Shown here: positions 1 to 9,066 of the stretch, piece after piece
Layout of the letters: the number at the start of each line of letters is the position of its first letter
Numbering within the stretch: position 1 is the first letter of the stretch
Source: Natronococcus pandeyae
GTDB lineage: Archaea > Halobacteriota > Halobacteria > Halobacteriales > Natrialbaceae
Length of the DNA stretch: 64,000 nt
Direction of reading: 5' to 3'
NCBI RefSeq assembly: GCF_008122205.1
Contig: NZ_PHNJ01000001.1
Span: 1-64,000 of the forward strand
Program-made: the position numbers and the translations under genes
The notes under the pieces: model-generated
The model's input: only the letters and a program-made list of their open reading frames with translations
What the model was told of the DNA's origin: nothing
Databases searched by the model: none

Positions 1-371
1 ATCGCCTGAACGTCGCCGAGCTCGTGCAGTGTGACAGACAGCCGCAGCAACACCCGCCAGATCCGCATTTTGAGATCCTGTTTCCGCGTGCAGACGGTGG
101 TGAAATTCGGTAGCTGATTCACAGAAAGCCCGAGTTTAGCGGCGATTCCGGGCATCTCGTACAAGATATCGAGTAACCGGCGGTAGGGCTGGTTCAGATA
201 CTCTCTGAGACAGTGAATCGAGACGATCACCCAGTCAGCGTAGCCACCGTCACCCTTCTCGACCGCCGGTGCTGGCTCGCCAGTGACAGCGTTCTGGGAC
301 AAATCGACACATCGGTCGGTAAACCGGGCGAGTTGAGACGCCATATGCGTCGCTTCCTCACTCAACTCCAC
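1..371 (-). CDS. IS5-family transposase, N-terminal fragment (runs off left edge)
   Basis: Reading the minus strand from GTG at 371 (or ATG at 344) gives an uninterrupted reading frame to base 1. It contains ASQLARFTDRCVDLSQNAV, then GGYADWVIVSIHCLREYLNQ, then PYRRLLDILYEMPGIAAKLG. These match the N-terminal region of haloarchaeal IS5-group transposases as I know them. The DDE catalytic residues lie beyond the window, so activity cannot be judged. An in-frame TAG near 406 bounds the gene upstream. No frameshift is seen in the visible part. Confidence 0.7.
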   Translation of the reverse strand, partial: MELSEEATHMASQLARFTDRCVDLSQNAVTGEPAPAVEKGDGGYADWVIVSIHCLREYLNQPYRRLLDILYEMPGIAAKLGLSVNQLPNFTTVCTRKQDLKMRIWRVLLRLSVTLHELGDVQA

Positions 372-479
372 ATAATCCCGGTCGAGACGGCAACTGAGCG
401 GCGTCTAAACATGGCCTGCGCTCTCTATTCAGCACGGCTACTGAAACCTGTCAGCGGCTAAGAGTTTCAACAGAGCCCC
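1..479 (-). mobile_element. IS5-type insertion sequence, 5' end only (cut by window edge)
   Basis: The left 480 bases look like the upstream end of a haloarchaeal IS5-group insertion sequence. It holds the first part of a transposase gene on the minus strand and, at 462-477, GAGTTTCAACAGAGCC, whose complement GGCTCTGTTGAAACTC resembles the terminal inverted repeat of many haloarchaeal IS5-group elements. The exact boundary and any target duplication cannot be fixed because the other end lies outside the window. Confidence 0.6.
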
Positions 480-534
480 TTCGCCCACAGTCTCACTGCT
501 CGACACGCAGCGCGTCGAGGGCGGCCGAGGACGG

Positions 535-2547
535 CTACGACTCGTCTACCGCTGGAAGCGTAAACGAAAACGTCGCCCCCTCGCCGGGTCCGGAATCAAT
601 CCAGATGCGTCCTCCGTGGCGCTCGACGATGCGCTGACAGAGCGCCAAACCGATCCCGGTTCCGGAGTCCTCCTCGCGACTCTGGAGTCGCTGAAACACC
701 TCGAAGACGCGCTCCTGGTCGTCGGGGTCGATGCCGATACCGTCATCGTGAACCGAGACCGTCCACGTTCTCCGGTTGCGGTCGGCTTCAACGTGAATCT
801 GCGGTGGTTCGTCTCCGCTGTACGTGATCGCATTGTCGAGAAGATTCTGGAGGACCTGTCGCAACTGGCTGTCGTCGCCCTCCACGCGGGGAAGATCCTC
901 GGTCGTGATTTCGGCGTTGCTCTCCTCGACCCGCATCTGCAGGTCCTCCTGTACCTCCTCGAAGAGACGATCCAGATCGACCGGCTCGAGCGGGTCTCCT
1001 TGCGTATCCACTCGCGAGTACTCGAGGAGGCCGTCGATCATCTCGCGCATTCGATCGGCTCCGTCGACGGCGAACTCGAGGAACTCTTCGGCCTCGTCGT
1101 CGAATTCGTCGCCGTACCGACCGTCGAGAAGTCGAAGATAGCTCGAGACCATTCGAAGCGGCTCCTGGAGGTCGTGGCTTGCCGCGTACGCGAACTGTTC
1201 GAGGCGCTCGTTGGACTCCTCGAGCTGGCGCTTGCGTTCCTTGAGTTCGGATTCCAGGCGCTTGCGGTCGGTGATATCGGAGATGATTCCCTCGACGCCG
1301 ATGACGTCCTCTTCGTTGTCGACGACGCTGCGACCGTAATCTCTGACCCACCGCACGTCACCGTCAGCGGTTTTGATACGGTAGGTTTCGGAGAACGGTT
1401 CTCCTTTCGCCGCCTGCTGGTGGACCGTCTCCCACAGCTTTTTGCGATCCTCCTGAATCATGACGTCCTTTCCCCACCCGATATCGCCGCTCTCGAGCGT
1501 TTGAGGGTCGTAACCGGTCAGTTCCTTGCACGCCTCACTGACAAACTCCATGGGCCAGCCGCGCTCGTTCTTACAGCGGTAGACCATTCCGGGGACGTTG
1601 GCCATCAACGTCGAGAAGCGTCGCTCGCGCATCTCGAGCTTTCGTTCGCGCTCCTTGCGCTCGGTGACGTCGCGATCCGATACGATTATCGACACGATAT
1701 CACCGTCGTCGTCCCTGACGGGTCTGAAATAGCCGTTGAGTGTGTATCGATCCCCGTTCGGTCGAGTGAGATCCGTCTCGAAATCGACGTACTCGCCCGC
1801 TGCTGCTCGCTTCGTCCACTCTTTCACGTCGGACTGAACCTCGTCTCCCTCCCCCCACCACGGCGTCTCCCAGAACAACTCGCCGGTGACGTCGCTGAGG
1901 TCGGCGTCGACGTACTCCATTGCCTTCTGGTTGATATTCACCACCGTTCCGTCCGGATCGAGCAGTCCGACGAGGATGTTCGGATCTTCGAAAATCGCCC
2001 TGAATCGCCGCTCAGTCTGCGTGTTTTCGATCGCTGACGCGAGAACGTTAGCGACGCTTTGGACGAAGTTGGCGTCGTGTTCCGTAAACTCCCGCTTTTC
2101 GGTTGTATGCGTTCCCAGGACGCCCCATGGCTCTTCGACCGAGCCGATGATGACGCTGATTCCGCTGACGACGTCGTGACTGGTGAGTAGTTCCGGACCG
2201 GAAAACCGTTCCTCGGTCCGGAGATCATCGACGACGATCGGTTCCTCGGAGAGCAGCGTGTATCCTGCCTGCGAGTCCGAGTCAGTTGACACCGTCGCGT
2301 TCCCGACGAGGCCATCGCGCCAACCGACACCCTGTCGAAGGAAGACTTCGTCGCCCCCGGGGAGCAACTCGAGTACCTTGGCGTACTCGTTGTCGAGTGT
2401 TTCAGCGACCGCGACAGCGGCATCGTGCATCAACTGGTCGATATCGTCTGTTTCGAGCGCCTGCTGTCCGAGTTCGGCGACGATCTCCTGCTGACGGATG
2501 CGGGTATGAACCACCGAGTCCACATCCGAACGAGGAGAGTCATTCAT
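535..2547 (-). CDS. GAF-PAS-PAS sensor histidine kinase
   Basis: Soluble two-component sensor kinase of about 670 residues, no membrane segment. Order: GAF domain (about 20-180), two PAS domains (about 185-300 and 310-430), a coiled linker, HisKA with phospho-acceptor His near 458 in AASHDLQEPLR, then an ATPase domain with N box QNLLDNA, G1 DDGIGIDP and G2 GTGIGLAL. The HDLQEPLR box is typical of haloarchaeal and phytochrome-like kinases. No receiver domain and no response regulator next to it, so the partner is unknown. The first in-frame start is TTG at 2556; I choose ATG 2547 because a TATA-like CTTATGC at about 2573-2580 would place transcription at the ATG (leaderless). Confidence 0.93.
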   Translation of the reverse strand: MNDSPRSDVDSVVHTRIRQQEIVAELGQQALETDDIDQLMHDAAVAVAETLDNEYAKVLELLPGGDEVFLRQGVGWRDGLVGNATVSTDSDSQAGYTLLSEEPIVVDDLRTEERFSGPELLTSHDVVSGISVIIGSVEEPWGVLGTHTTEKREFTEHDANFVQSVANVLASAIENTQTERRFRAIFEDPNILVGLLDPDGTVVNINQKAMEYVDADLSDVTGELFWETPWWGEGDEVQSDVKEWTKRAAAGEYVDFETDLTRPNGDRYTLNGYFRPVRDDDGDIVSIIVSDRDVTERKERERKLEMRERRFSTLMANVPGMVYRCKNERGWPMEFVSEACKELTGYDPQTLESGDIGWGKDVMIQEDRKKLWETVHQQAAKGEPFSETYRIKTADGDVRWVRDYGRSVVDNEEDVIGVEGIISDITDRKRLESELKERKRQLEESNERLEQFAYAASHDLQEPLRMVSSYLRLLDGRYGDEFDDEAEEFLEFAVDGADRMREMIDGLLEYSRVDTQGDPLEPVDLDRLFEEVQEDLQMRVEESNAEITTEDLPRVEGDDSQLRQVLQNLLDNAITYSGDEPPQIHVEADRNRRTWTVSVHDDGIGIDPDDQERVFEVFQRLQSREEDSGTGIGLALCQRIVERHGGRIWIDSGPGEGATFSFTLPAVDES

Positions 2548-2826
2548 TCGGATCAAATACTGTCGGAAGCTGCATAAGAGCTCGCGTTACCGCTGCAAAC
2601 GACTCGTGAGCGACACCGATCGAACGACTGGGCTCGTCGATTTTGTCTATATCTAATAACCATGGCCTCTACTCCCACATCTATTCCAGATAGTTCGAGT
2701 AATTTTCTCGGAACGGACTGGAGTCAAGCCACGCACTCGATCTCTCGGCGTTTCGGCCGAGCCGTCCCGCTCTGCCGGAGGGTGCAGGTACAATCGTTTC
2801 ACGCCTTCGTCTCCTCCGAGAAACCA

Positions 2827-3069
2827 ATGGAGGGATCCGAGAGCGAGCGATCGAGAATCGCTAACAATAGACTCGCGGTCGCCGTCGTCGTCGGATCGCT
2901 CTGTTTCGTCGTCGGGGCCTGGTTACTGATACAGACGGGGCTACTGGACGACCTCATCCCCGCGCAGGGCCCCGCGGCCGACGCGGTGCCGCTGTATCTG
3001 CTGGTCGGGCTCGTTCTCGTCGGACTCGTCGTCTGGAGCTGGCAGCGGTTCCTCTCGCTTTTCGAGTGA
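2827..3069 (+). CDS. Small two-helix membrane protein
   Basis: 80-residue protein. A charged N-terminus (MEGSESERSR) precedes two hydrophobic helices (about residues 15-37 and 52-72) ending WSWQRFLSLFE. An upstream in-frame ATG at 2662 would add 55 residues of poor-quality sequence, so the internal ATG is preferred. No recognised domain. It is convergent with the aldehyde dehydrogenase gene, 19 bases apart. Function unknown. Confidence 0.6.
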   Translation: MEGSESERSRIANNRLAVAVVVGSLCFVVGAWLLIQTGLLDDLIPAQGPAADAVPLYLLVGLVLVGLVVWSWQRFLSLFE

Positions 3070-3088
3070 GGACGAGAACGCCACTCCG

Positions 3089-4564
3089 TCAGAACGGGTA
3101 CTCTCGCGGCTCGTGCTGGACCGAGATCCACTTCGTCGTCGTCAGTTCGTCGAGGATCGACTCGCCGTTGTACCGGCCCAGACCGGACTGTTTCATCCCG
3201 CCGAAGGGGACGTGGGGCTCGTCGTTGATCGGCTGGTCGTTGATGTGGATCATGCCCGTCTCGATCCCGTCGGCGATCGTCCGGGCCTGCTCTCTATCCT
3301 CGCTGTGGACCGATCCCGACAGCCCGTGGATCGTGTCGTTTGCCAGCTCGATCGCCTCCTCGTTGCTCGAGTACGGAACGACGGGCGCGATCGGGCCGAA
3401 GTGCTCGTTGCAGGCAGCGGCCATGTCGTTGTCAGCGTCGGAGATGACCGTCGGCTCGACGACGAGGCCGTCGGCCTCGCCACCGGTTTCGAGCGTCGCG
3501 CCCGCGTCGAGCGTCTCCTCGACGAACTCGAGCATCGTGTCGCGCTGGGTCTCGTCGATGACTGGGCCGATCACCGTGTCGCCGTCGGTCGGATCGCCGG
3601 CCGGCAGATTCGCCGCGCGGTCGGTCAGCATCCCGACGTAGTCGTCGTACAGCGACTCGTGGACGAGGTGGCGGTTGATCGAGATGCAAGCCTGGCCCTG
3701 GTGGAGGAACGAGCCGAAGATGCCGCCGTCGACGGCGCGCTCGAGGTCGGCGTTCTCGGTGACGACGTGGACGTTGTTGCCGCCGAGTTCGAGCGCCGGC
3801 AGCGCGCAGTTCCCGGCGGCCTGCTTGGCGACCCGCTGGCCGATCTCTGTCGAGCCGGTAAAGGCGAGCACGCGGGGAACCTCGTGGTCGGCCATCGCGT
3901 CACCGATCTCGGAGCCCCGGCCGGGGACGACGCTGAGCAGTCCCTCTGGAACGCCGGCCTCCTCGAAGATGCGCGCGAGCAGCAAGCCGCCGGTGATCGG
4001 CGTGTTCGAGGCGGGCTTGAGCACGACGCCGTTGCCGGCCGCGAGCGCGGGCGCGACGGCCCGCATCGACAGGTGGAGCGGAAAGTTCCACGGCGAGATG
4101 ACGCCGACGACGCCCGCGGGCTGGCGCTCGACGACGTTCTCCTTACCGGGAACGATCGACTCCGCGTGCTCGCCCTTCATCCGGAAGGGGTAGCTCGCGG
4201 CCTCCTGCATCATTCCGCGGGCGGTCTGGATCTCGGCCTCGCTCTTGACCGCCGTGCTGCCGGACTCGACGGCGAGCAACTCCACGATCTCCTCGCGGTG
4301 CTCGCGGACGAACTCGAGGGCGGCCGTGACGAGACCGGCCCGTCGCTGCGGCGGCTGCTGGGACCACGACTCCTGGGCCTCGCGGGCCGCCTCGTACGCC
4401 TCGTCGACGTCGTCGGGCGTCCCGGCGGGGACGCTCGCGATCTCCTCGCGGGTGTAGGGGTTCTCCACCGAGATCGACTCCCGATCGCCGGGACCGGTCC
4501 ACTCGCCGCCGAGATACAGTGCGCTCCAGCCCGAGTCGGGCATCAGGGGAAGCTCGTCCGTCAT
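3089..4564 (-). CDS. NAD(P)-dependent aldehyde dehydrogenase
   Basis: 491-residue member of the ALDH superfamily, oxidising an aldehyde to its acid. Visible hallmarks: PWNFPLHL (Asn160), the cofactor-binding region GVVLKPA (Lys183), FTGSTEIG, general base Glu259 in LELGGN, and catalytic Cys293 in GQACISINRH. The C-terminus (MIHINDQPINDEPHVPFGG followed by KWISVQHEPREYPF) resembles the benzaldehyde/vanillin dehydrogenase branch (YfmT-like), so an aromatic aldehyde is a plausible substrate, but this is inference. The ATG at 4564 starts MTDELPLMPDSGW, just ahead of the expected N-terminus; the reading frame continues upstream without homology. No operon partner. Confidence 0.92.
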   Translation of the reverse strand: MTDELPLMPDSGWSALYLGGEWTGPGDRESISVENPYTREEIASVPAGTPDDVDEAYEAAREAQESWSQQPPQRRAGLVTAALEFVREHREEIVELLAVESGSTAVKSEAEIQTARGMMQEAASYPFRMKGEHAESIVPGKENVVERQPAGVVGVISPWNFPLHLSMRAVAPALAAGNGVVLKPASNTPITGGLLLARIFEEAGVPEGLLSVVPGRGSEIGDAMADHEVPRVLAFTGSTEIGQRVAKQAAGNCALPALELGGNNVHVVTENADLERAVDGGIFGSFLHQGQACISINRHLVHESLYDDYVGMLTDRAANLPAGDPTDGDTVIGPVIDETQRDTMLEFVEETLDAGATLETGGEADGLVVEPTVISDADNDMAAACNEHFGPIAPVVPYSSNEEAIELANDTIHGLSGSVHSEDREQARTIADGIETGMIHINDQPINDEPHVPFGGMKQSGLGRYNGESILDELTTTKWISVQHEPREYPF

Positions 4565-4637
4565 ACGCGGTGCTAGTTCGGTACCGCGAATAAACGACAG
4601 ACGCGCACTTGCAACGCTCTCAGTCGCCGTTCGACCG

Positions 4638-5312
4638 TCACTCCGGCTTCGCCTCGAGGATGTACTCGGGCGGTACGCGATCGGTCGTGTACGTCTCGGT
4701 CCCCCGCTTCGCGATCCGGTTGCCGTCCGCGAGCATTCCGGCGGCGTCGATGATGAGGATGACCGGATCACCCGTGTGTCGGTTCGCGACGCGGCGCGCC
4801 TCCTCGCGGCTCTCCGAGAGGTGGACGTGCTGGCGGGACATCGGCTGCAAGCCCTCCCCGAGGATCGAGGCCACGTTCTCCGGTGCGGTTCCGTGGTACA
4901 GTTCGTCCGGAACCGGCGACTCCGTCGGCTCGAGCGAGATGTCGACGGAGTGGCCGTACGCGGCCCGGACGAGGTCGGTGTCCGTCCTGTTTCCGGCCGC
5001 GTCTCCGCGTGTCCGTTCGAACCGCCCCTTCGGATCGGTTGCGATTACCGCCGCAACGTGCTCGCCGGTCGCCCACTCGTACTTTCGCCCGACTGCGTCG
5101 ACGAGCGCGTCGTACTCCGTCCAGCCCCGGTCGTCGAGTTCGAGGCCGGCGTCGTCGGGAAAGTGCCGGAGTGCGCCGCTCGTGAACTTCGAGAGCCGAC
5201 GCCGCCGGTCACCCGAGAGGAGCACCGTTCCGCGTGCGCCACAGATCGGGCACGCCTCGCTGTCGGTCGCGAATACGCCGTGGTCCTCACAGGTACAAAT
5301 TGGCTCCGTCAC
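4638..5312 (-). CDS. kptA: RNA 2'-phosphotransferase (Tpt1/KptA family)
   Basis: 224 residues. It transfers the 2'-phosphate left at ligated tRNA splice junctions to NAD, giving ADP-ribose 1'',2''-cyclic phosphate. Family signatures are in order: LSKFTSGALRHFP, GLELDDRGW, AAYGHSVDI, LYHGTAPENV, MSRQHVHLS and TDRVPPEYI. The first 30 residues carry a four-cysteine zinc-ribbon-like knuckle (CTCEDHG and CPICGARG) not present in the minimal bacterial enzymes. The start is a GTG at 5312, about 27 nt after a TATA-like GCTTTTTCC at about 5340, consistent with a leaderless message. The gene stands alone. Confidence 0.92.
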   Translation of the reverse strand: MTEPICTCEDHGVFATDSEACPICGARGTVLLSGDRRRRLSKFTSGALRHFPDDAGLELDDRGWTEYDALVDAVGRKYEWATGEHVAAVIATDPKGRFERTRGDAAGNRTDTDLVRAAYGHSVDISLEPTESPVPDELYHGTAPENVASILGEGLQPMSRQHVHLSESREEARRVANRHTGDPVILIIDAAGMLADGNRIAKRGTETYTTDRVPPEYILEAKPE

Positions 5313-5381
5313 GGTGGCTAGTGATCGCTCGAGGGAAAAAAGCTCGAACGCTGACTGCGCAGCCCTCGAGGGGGACGGCTG

Positions 5382-6197
5382 TTAGCGGCCGGTCCGGAAC
5401 GACAGATCGAGGGAGGGCGCCGAGTGCGTCAGCGATCCCATCGAGATTACGTCGACGCCCGTCGCGGCGTAGTCGCCGACGGTCTCGAGCGTGATCCCGC
5501 CACTGGCCTCCGCCAGCACGCCCTCGTAGTCGGCGAGCAGGTCGACAGCCTCACTGGTCTTCTCAGGGCTCATATTGTCCAGCAGGACGATATCCGCACC
5601 GGCCTCGGCGGCCCGCGGCGCGTCCTCGATAGCTTCGACCTCCACGTCGAGTTTCGTCGCGAACGACGTCTTCGCTTGGAAGTGGTCGATCGCGCCCTCG
5701 AGTCCCATCTCGGCGATGTGGTTGTCCTTCACCATCACCATATGCGAGAGGTCGAGTCGGTGGGTGTCGCCCCCGCCCGCGACGACGGCGCGCTTCTCGA
5801 GACCGCGCAGTCCGGGCGTGGTCTTGCGAGTCGCTGCGATGCGGACGTCGTCTGACTCGGCTCTGGCCGCCCTCACCGCTCGTCGCGTGCGCGTCGCGAT
5901 CCCCGACGCGTGGCCGACCAGATTCACGGCGACGCGTTCGCCCCGGAGCACCTCGCGTGCGGCCCCCTCGACGTGGAGCACCTCGTCACCCGGGTCGACG
6001 GCGGTCCCCTCCTCGAGCGTCTCGCGAACCTCGAGCCCGAGGTACTCGAAGACGGCGGTCGAGGCCTCGAGCCCGGCGACGACGCCGTTTTCCTTCGCGA
6101 CGAGGCGGCCGACCGTCTCGCCGGGAACCTGATTCGTGACGTCGTGGTGGCCGACGTCCTCCTGCAGCCAGCGTTCGACCGCTGTGTTCGTGATCAT
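5382..6197 (-). CDS. nadC: Nicotinate-nucleotide pyrophosphorylase (carboxylating)
   Basis: 271 residues. It converts quinolinate and PRPP to nicotinate mononucleotide, CO2 and pyrophosphate, the last step of the NadA-NadB-NadC route. Visible: ATRKTTPGLR, GGGDTHRLDLSHMVMVKDNH, VEVEAIEDAPRA, DIVLLDNMSPE and LAEASGGITLETVGDYA, all typical of the family. It is the third gene of nadA-nadB-nadC, starting 6 bases after the nadB stop, so it is almost certainly co-transcribed and shares the control site ahead of nadA. Confidence 0.96.
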   Translation of the reverse strand: MITNTAVERWLQEDVGHHDVTNQVPGETVGRLVAKENGVVAGLEASTAVFEYLGLEVRETLEEGTAVDPGDEVLHVEGAAREVLRGERVAVNLVGHASGIATRTRRAVRAARAESDDVRIAATRKTTPGLRGLEKRAVVAGGGDTHRLDLSHMVMVKDNHIAEMGLEGAIDHFQAKTSFATKLDVEVEAIEDAPRAAEAGADIVLLDNMSPEKTSEAVDLLADYEGVLAEASGGITLETVGDYAATGVDVISMGSLTHSAPSLDLSFRTGR

Positions 6198-6203
6198 GAT
6201 GGC

Positions 6204-7730
6204 TCAGTCGTCCACCGCAGGTTCGATCGTCGTCGACTCGTCCGTCACGAGGTGGTGACAGCCCCGCGATTCGGCGTTCTCGCTCGCCGCCCGCGCGATC
6301 AACAGCGCGGTGACGCAGGCGTTCCGAAGCTCGTAGAGGTCTCGAGCCGTCCGCGTTCGAACGTAGGCGTCGACTTCGCCCTTGAGCCGTCGGAGGACGG
6401 CGTTCGCGCGGGCGATTTCCTCGGGATCGCGCTCGAGTCCCAGATACTCGTCCATCGTCCGCTTCAGGCGAATCGACTTCTCGGAGGCGAAGCGCTCGGG
6501 GAGGTCGGGGTCGCTGTTGCGGAGTTCGGGTGCCTCGACGGGCTCCGGTTCTGTTCCTGTGGCATCCTCTCCTGCTCGCAGCCCCCAGACCAGCCCCTCG
6601 AGCAGGCTCGTACTCGCCAACCGATTCGCGCCGTGGACGCCGGTTCGAGCGCACTCACCGACGGCGTAGAGCCGATCGAGCGACGCTTGCCCGCGGTCGT
6701 CCACGTCGATCCCGCCACACAGGAAGTGCTCGCAGGGGGCGACCGGGATCTCGTCGCCCTCGATCCCGCGGTCGCTGCACTTCTCGGCGATGTTCGGGAA
6801 CTCCGATTCGAACTCGAGGGGGCTGACGTCCAAGACGACCTCGCCCGTCTCCTCGCGTTCGGTTTCGACGGCGCGAGCGACGACGTCTCGCGGCGCGAGG
6901 TCACCTTGGGGATGGTAGTCGTCCATGAACTGCTCGCCGGTTCCGTTCCGAAGGACTGCACCCTCGCCTCGAAGGGCCTCCGAGAGCAGGAACGGAGTCT
7001 CGCCATCGTAAGCGGTTGGATGGAACTGGACGTACTCGAGGTCCTCGACGTCGGCTCCCGCGAGGGCGGCCATCGCGATACCGTCGCCGGTCGCATCGGC
7101 GGGGTTCGTAGAGCGGGTGTAGAGCGCCCCGATACCGCCGGTCGCGAGGATCGTCGTGCCGGCGAAGATGGGACGGCCCGTCGACATTTCGTCACTGAGG
7201 ACCCCGTGAACCCGGCCCTCGTGCGTGATCAGGTCGAGTGCGGCGGTGTCCTGACGGACCTCGATGCGGTCGTGGTCGTCGACGTAGTTCAGGAACGGCC
7301 GCAGGATGTGGGTTCCCGTCGCCGCGTCGACGTGGAGGATTCGATAGTCGGAGTGAGCGGCCTCGCGCGTGTAATCGAATTTCCCGTCGTCCGTCTCGTC
7401 GAACTCGATATCTAAGGTCTCGAGGAGCACGTCCTCGACGGCGTCGTCGGCGTTCTCGACGAGGACGTCGACGGCGTCGGGATCGGCGGTGCCGTCGCTG
7501 GCTGCGATAATGTCCTCCTTGAGACTCTCAGGATCACCTCGGGTCGTCGAGATGCCTCCTTGTGCCCAGTCGGTGCTCGCGCCGTCGGGGCGTTCGGCCT
7601 TGGTCAGCAGCAGGACGTCCGCTCCTTCTCGAGCAGCCCCTAAGGCGGCCGCACAGCCCGCGATACCGCTGCCGACGACGAGTACGTCCACGGTTTCGTG
7701 GTCGTGATCCGGTTGTGATGGCTCCGTCAT
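6204..7730 (-). CDS. nadB: L-aspartate oxidase
   Basis: 508-residue flavoprotein that oxidises L-aspartate to iminoaspartate, the NadA substrate. The N-terminus has the FAD-binding Rossmann motif VVGSGIAGCAAALGAA. Further on are TDWAQGGIS, DAATGTHILRPF, QFHPTAYD, HFLCGGIDVDDRG and GVHGANRLASTSLLEGLVWG, as in the succinate dehydrogenase/fumarate reductase/NadB flavoprotein family; the helical C-terminal domain is complete. It lies 4 bases after nadA and 6 before nadC. Confidence 0.96.
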   Translation of the reverse strand: MTEPSQPDHDHETVDVLVVGSGIAGCAAALGAAREGADVLLLTKAERPDGASTDWAQGGISTTRGDPESLKEDIIAASDGTADPDAVDVLVENADDAVEDVLLETLDIEFDETDDGKFDYTREAAHSDYRILHVDAATGTHILRPFLNYVDDHDRIEVRQDTAALDLITHEGRVHGVLSDEMSTGRPIFAGTTILATGGIGALYTRSTNPADATGDGIAMAALAGADVEDLEYVQFHPTAYDGETPFLLSEALRGEGAVLRNGTGEQFMDDYHPQGDLAPRDVVARAVETEREETGEVVLDVSPLEFESEFPNIAEKCSDRGIEGDEIPVAPCEHFLCGGIDVDDRGQASLDRLYAVGECARTGVHGANRLASTSLLEGLVWGLRAGEDATGTEPEPVEAPELRNSDPDLPERFASEKSIRLKRTMDEYLGLERDPEEIARANAVLRRLKGEVDAYVRTRTARDLYELRNACVTALLIARAASENAESRGCHHLVTDESTTIEPAVDD

Positions 7731-7734
7731 GGCG

Positions 7735-8868
7735 TTAGATTTCGAGCATTCGATCGAGTGCGACCGCCGCGAGTTCCTTCTCCTCGGGGGCGACCTCGAT
7801 GACGTTTCGTTCGCGACCCTCGACGAGTTCCTCTAGCACCCACGTCAGGTAGTTGGGGTCGATCTGGCGCATGGCGTTGCAGTCCATGCAGGCATCGCCA
7901 CACAGCGGGAGGACGTTCACCCCGGGGTGCCAGCGCTGGAGGTGCTCGGTGAGGTGGATTTCGGTACCGATCGCCCACGTCTCGCCGGGGTCGGCGTTCT
8001 CGATCGTCTCGCAGATGGTTGCCGTCGAACCCGCTTTATCCGCAGCCTCGACGACCTCGCGGCGACACTCGGGGTGGACGATGACCTTTGCATCGTCGTG
8101 TTCGGCGCGAACGCTCTCGATGTGATCCACGCGGAACCGTTCGTGGACCTGACAGTAGCCGTCCCAGAGGATGATGTCGCTCTCGGCGACCTCGTCGGCG
8201 TCTTTCCCCTCGGGATCCCACGGATCCCACTCCGCAATCTGATCTTCCATATCCAGTCGGTGGGCCGTGTTCTCCCCGAGGTGCTTGTCGGGCAGAAAGA
8301 GGACCTTGTCGCCCCGATCGAAGGCGTACTCGAAGGCCCTGTGGGCGTTCGAGGAGGTACAGACGAGTCCACCCTGACTCGCACAGAAGGCCTTCAGGTC
8401 CGCGTAGGAGTTCATGTAGGTGATCGGAATGATGTTCGCGTCGGGAGCGGCCGCGGTGATCTCTGCCCACGCGCTGTCGACCTGCAGGGCCTCGGCCATC
8501 CCGGCCATCGGACACGAGGCCTCCATACTCGGGAGGATCACTGACTGATCGTCGTCGGTGATGATGTCCGCGCTCTCGGCCATGAACGTGACGCCGCCGA
8601 AGATCACGTACTCGGCGTCCGCCTCGGCGGCCTCCTTCGAAAGCTGGTAGGAGTCCCCGATGAAGTCGGCGTGTTCGACGATCTCTCGTCGCTGGTAGTT
8701 GTGGCCGAGGATCACGACGTCGTCGCCGAGGGCCTCGAGCGCGGCCTCGATTCGCTCCGTTCGCTCTGCTTCTTCGAGCGTGCGGTATTCGGATGGGAGC
8801 TGTTCAAGATTATCGTACTTGAACAGGCTGAGATCGGTTTCGAACTCTGTGGTTTGCATCTTCGCCAT
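7735..8868 (-). CDS. nadA: Quinolinate synthase A, [4Fe-4S] enzyme
   Basis: 377 residues from ATG 8868. It condenses iminoaspartate with dihydroxyacetone phosphate to quinolinate. Cluster ligands can be recognised in MEASCPMAGM, HPECRREV and LCGDACMDCNAM; LGHNYQR and FGGVTFMAESADI are other NadA motifs. An upstream in-frame ATG at 8898 would add ten residues, but the promoter and palindrome at 8905-8931 would put the transcript start around 8887-8890, downstream of that codon, so 8868 (MAKMQTTEFE) is preferred. First gene of nadA-nadB-nadC. Because NadA is oxygen-labile, control by redox or by NAD status is plausible. Confidence 0.95.
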   Translation of the reverse strand: MAKMQTTEFETDLSLFKYDNLEQLPSEYRTLEEAERTERIEAALEALGDDVVILGHNYQRREIVEHADFIGDSYQLSKEAAEADAEYVIFGGVTFMAESADIITDDDQSVILPSMEASCPMAGMAEALQVDSAWAEITAAAPDANIIPITYMNSYADLKAFCASQGGLVCTSSNAHRAFEYAFDRGDKVLFLPDKHLGENTAHRLDMEDQIAEWDPWDPEGKDADEVAESDIILWDGYCQVHERFRVDHIESVRAEHDDAKVIVHPECRREVVEAADKAGSTATICETIENADPGETWAIGTEIHLTEHLQRWHPGVNVLPLCGDACMDCNAMRQIDPNYLTWVLEELVEGRERNVIEVAPEEKELAAVALDRMLEI

Positions 8869-8904
8869 TCGATTCACCAGTGGTTGATTGCATACCATAG
8901 AGTC

Positions 8905-8931
8905 CTATCGAATAACTTTTTCCTTCGATAG
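8905..8931. promoter_or_regulatory. Palindromic operator/promoter of nadABC
   Basis: A perfect inverted repeat, CTATCGAA at 8905-8912 and TTCGATAG at 8924-8931, separated by an A/T-rich 11-nt spacer. Read on the minus strand, the spacer plus the inner arm (GTTATTCGATAG) looks like the TATA region, about 20-25 nt before the presumed start of transcription. A dimeric repressor bound here would block TBP/TFB. No other candidate palindrome was found in this intergenic region. The regulator is not known from the sequence. Confidence 0.6.
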
Positions 8932-9066
8932 CTGCGGCTGAGGACGAACTACCTGCTGATACAACGGGGGAAAACGGAACGGTGATTGCTCGGCAACGCC
9001 GGCAGATTGCACCACCGAGGGTTCAGCGACCGGAAGTAGGCCCTTTTTTCGAACGTACCCTCGTGT

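Noticed and set aside
616-2037. 473-codon open frame antisense to the histidine kinase
   Set aside because: Shadow of a GC-rich gene; the kinase on the other strand has complete domains.
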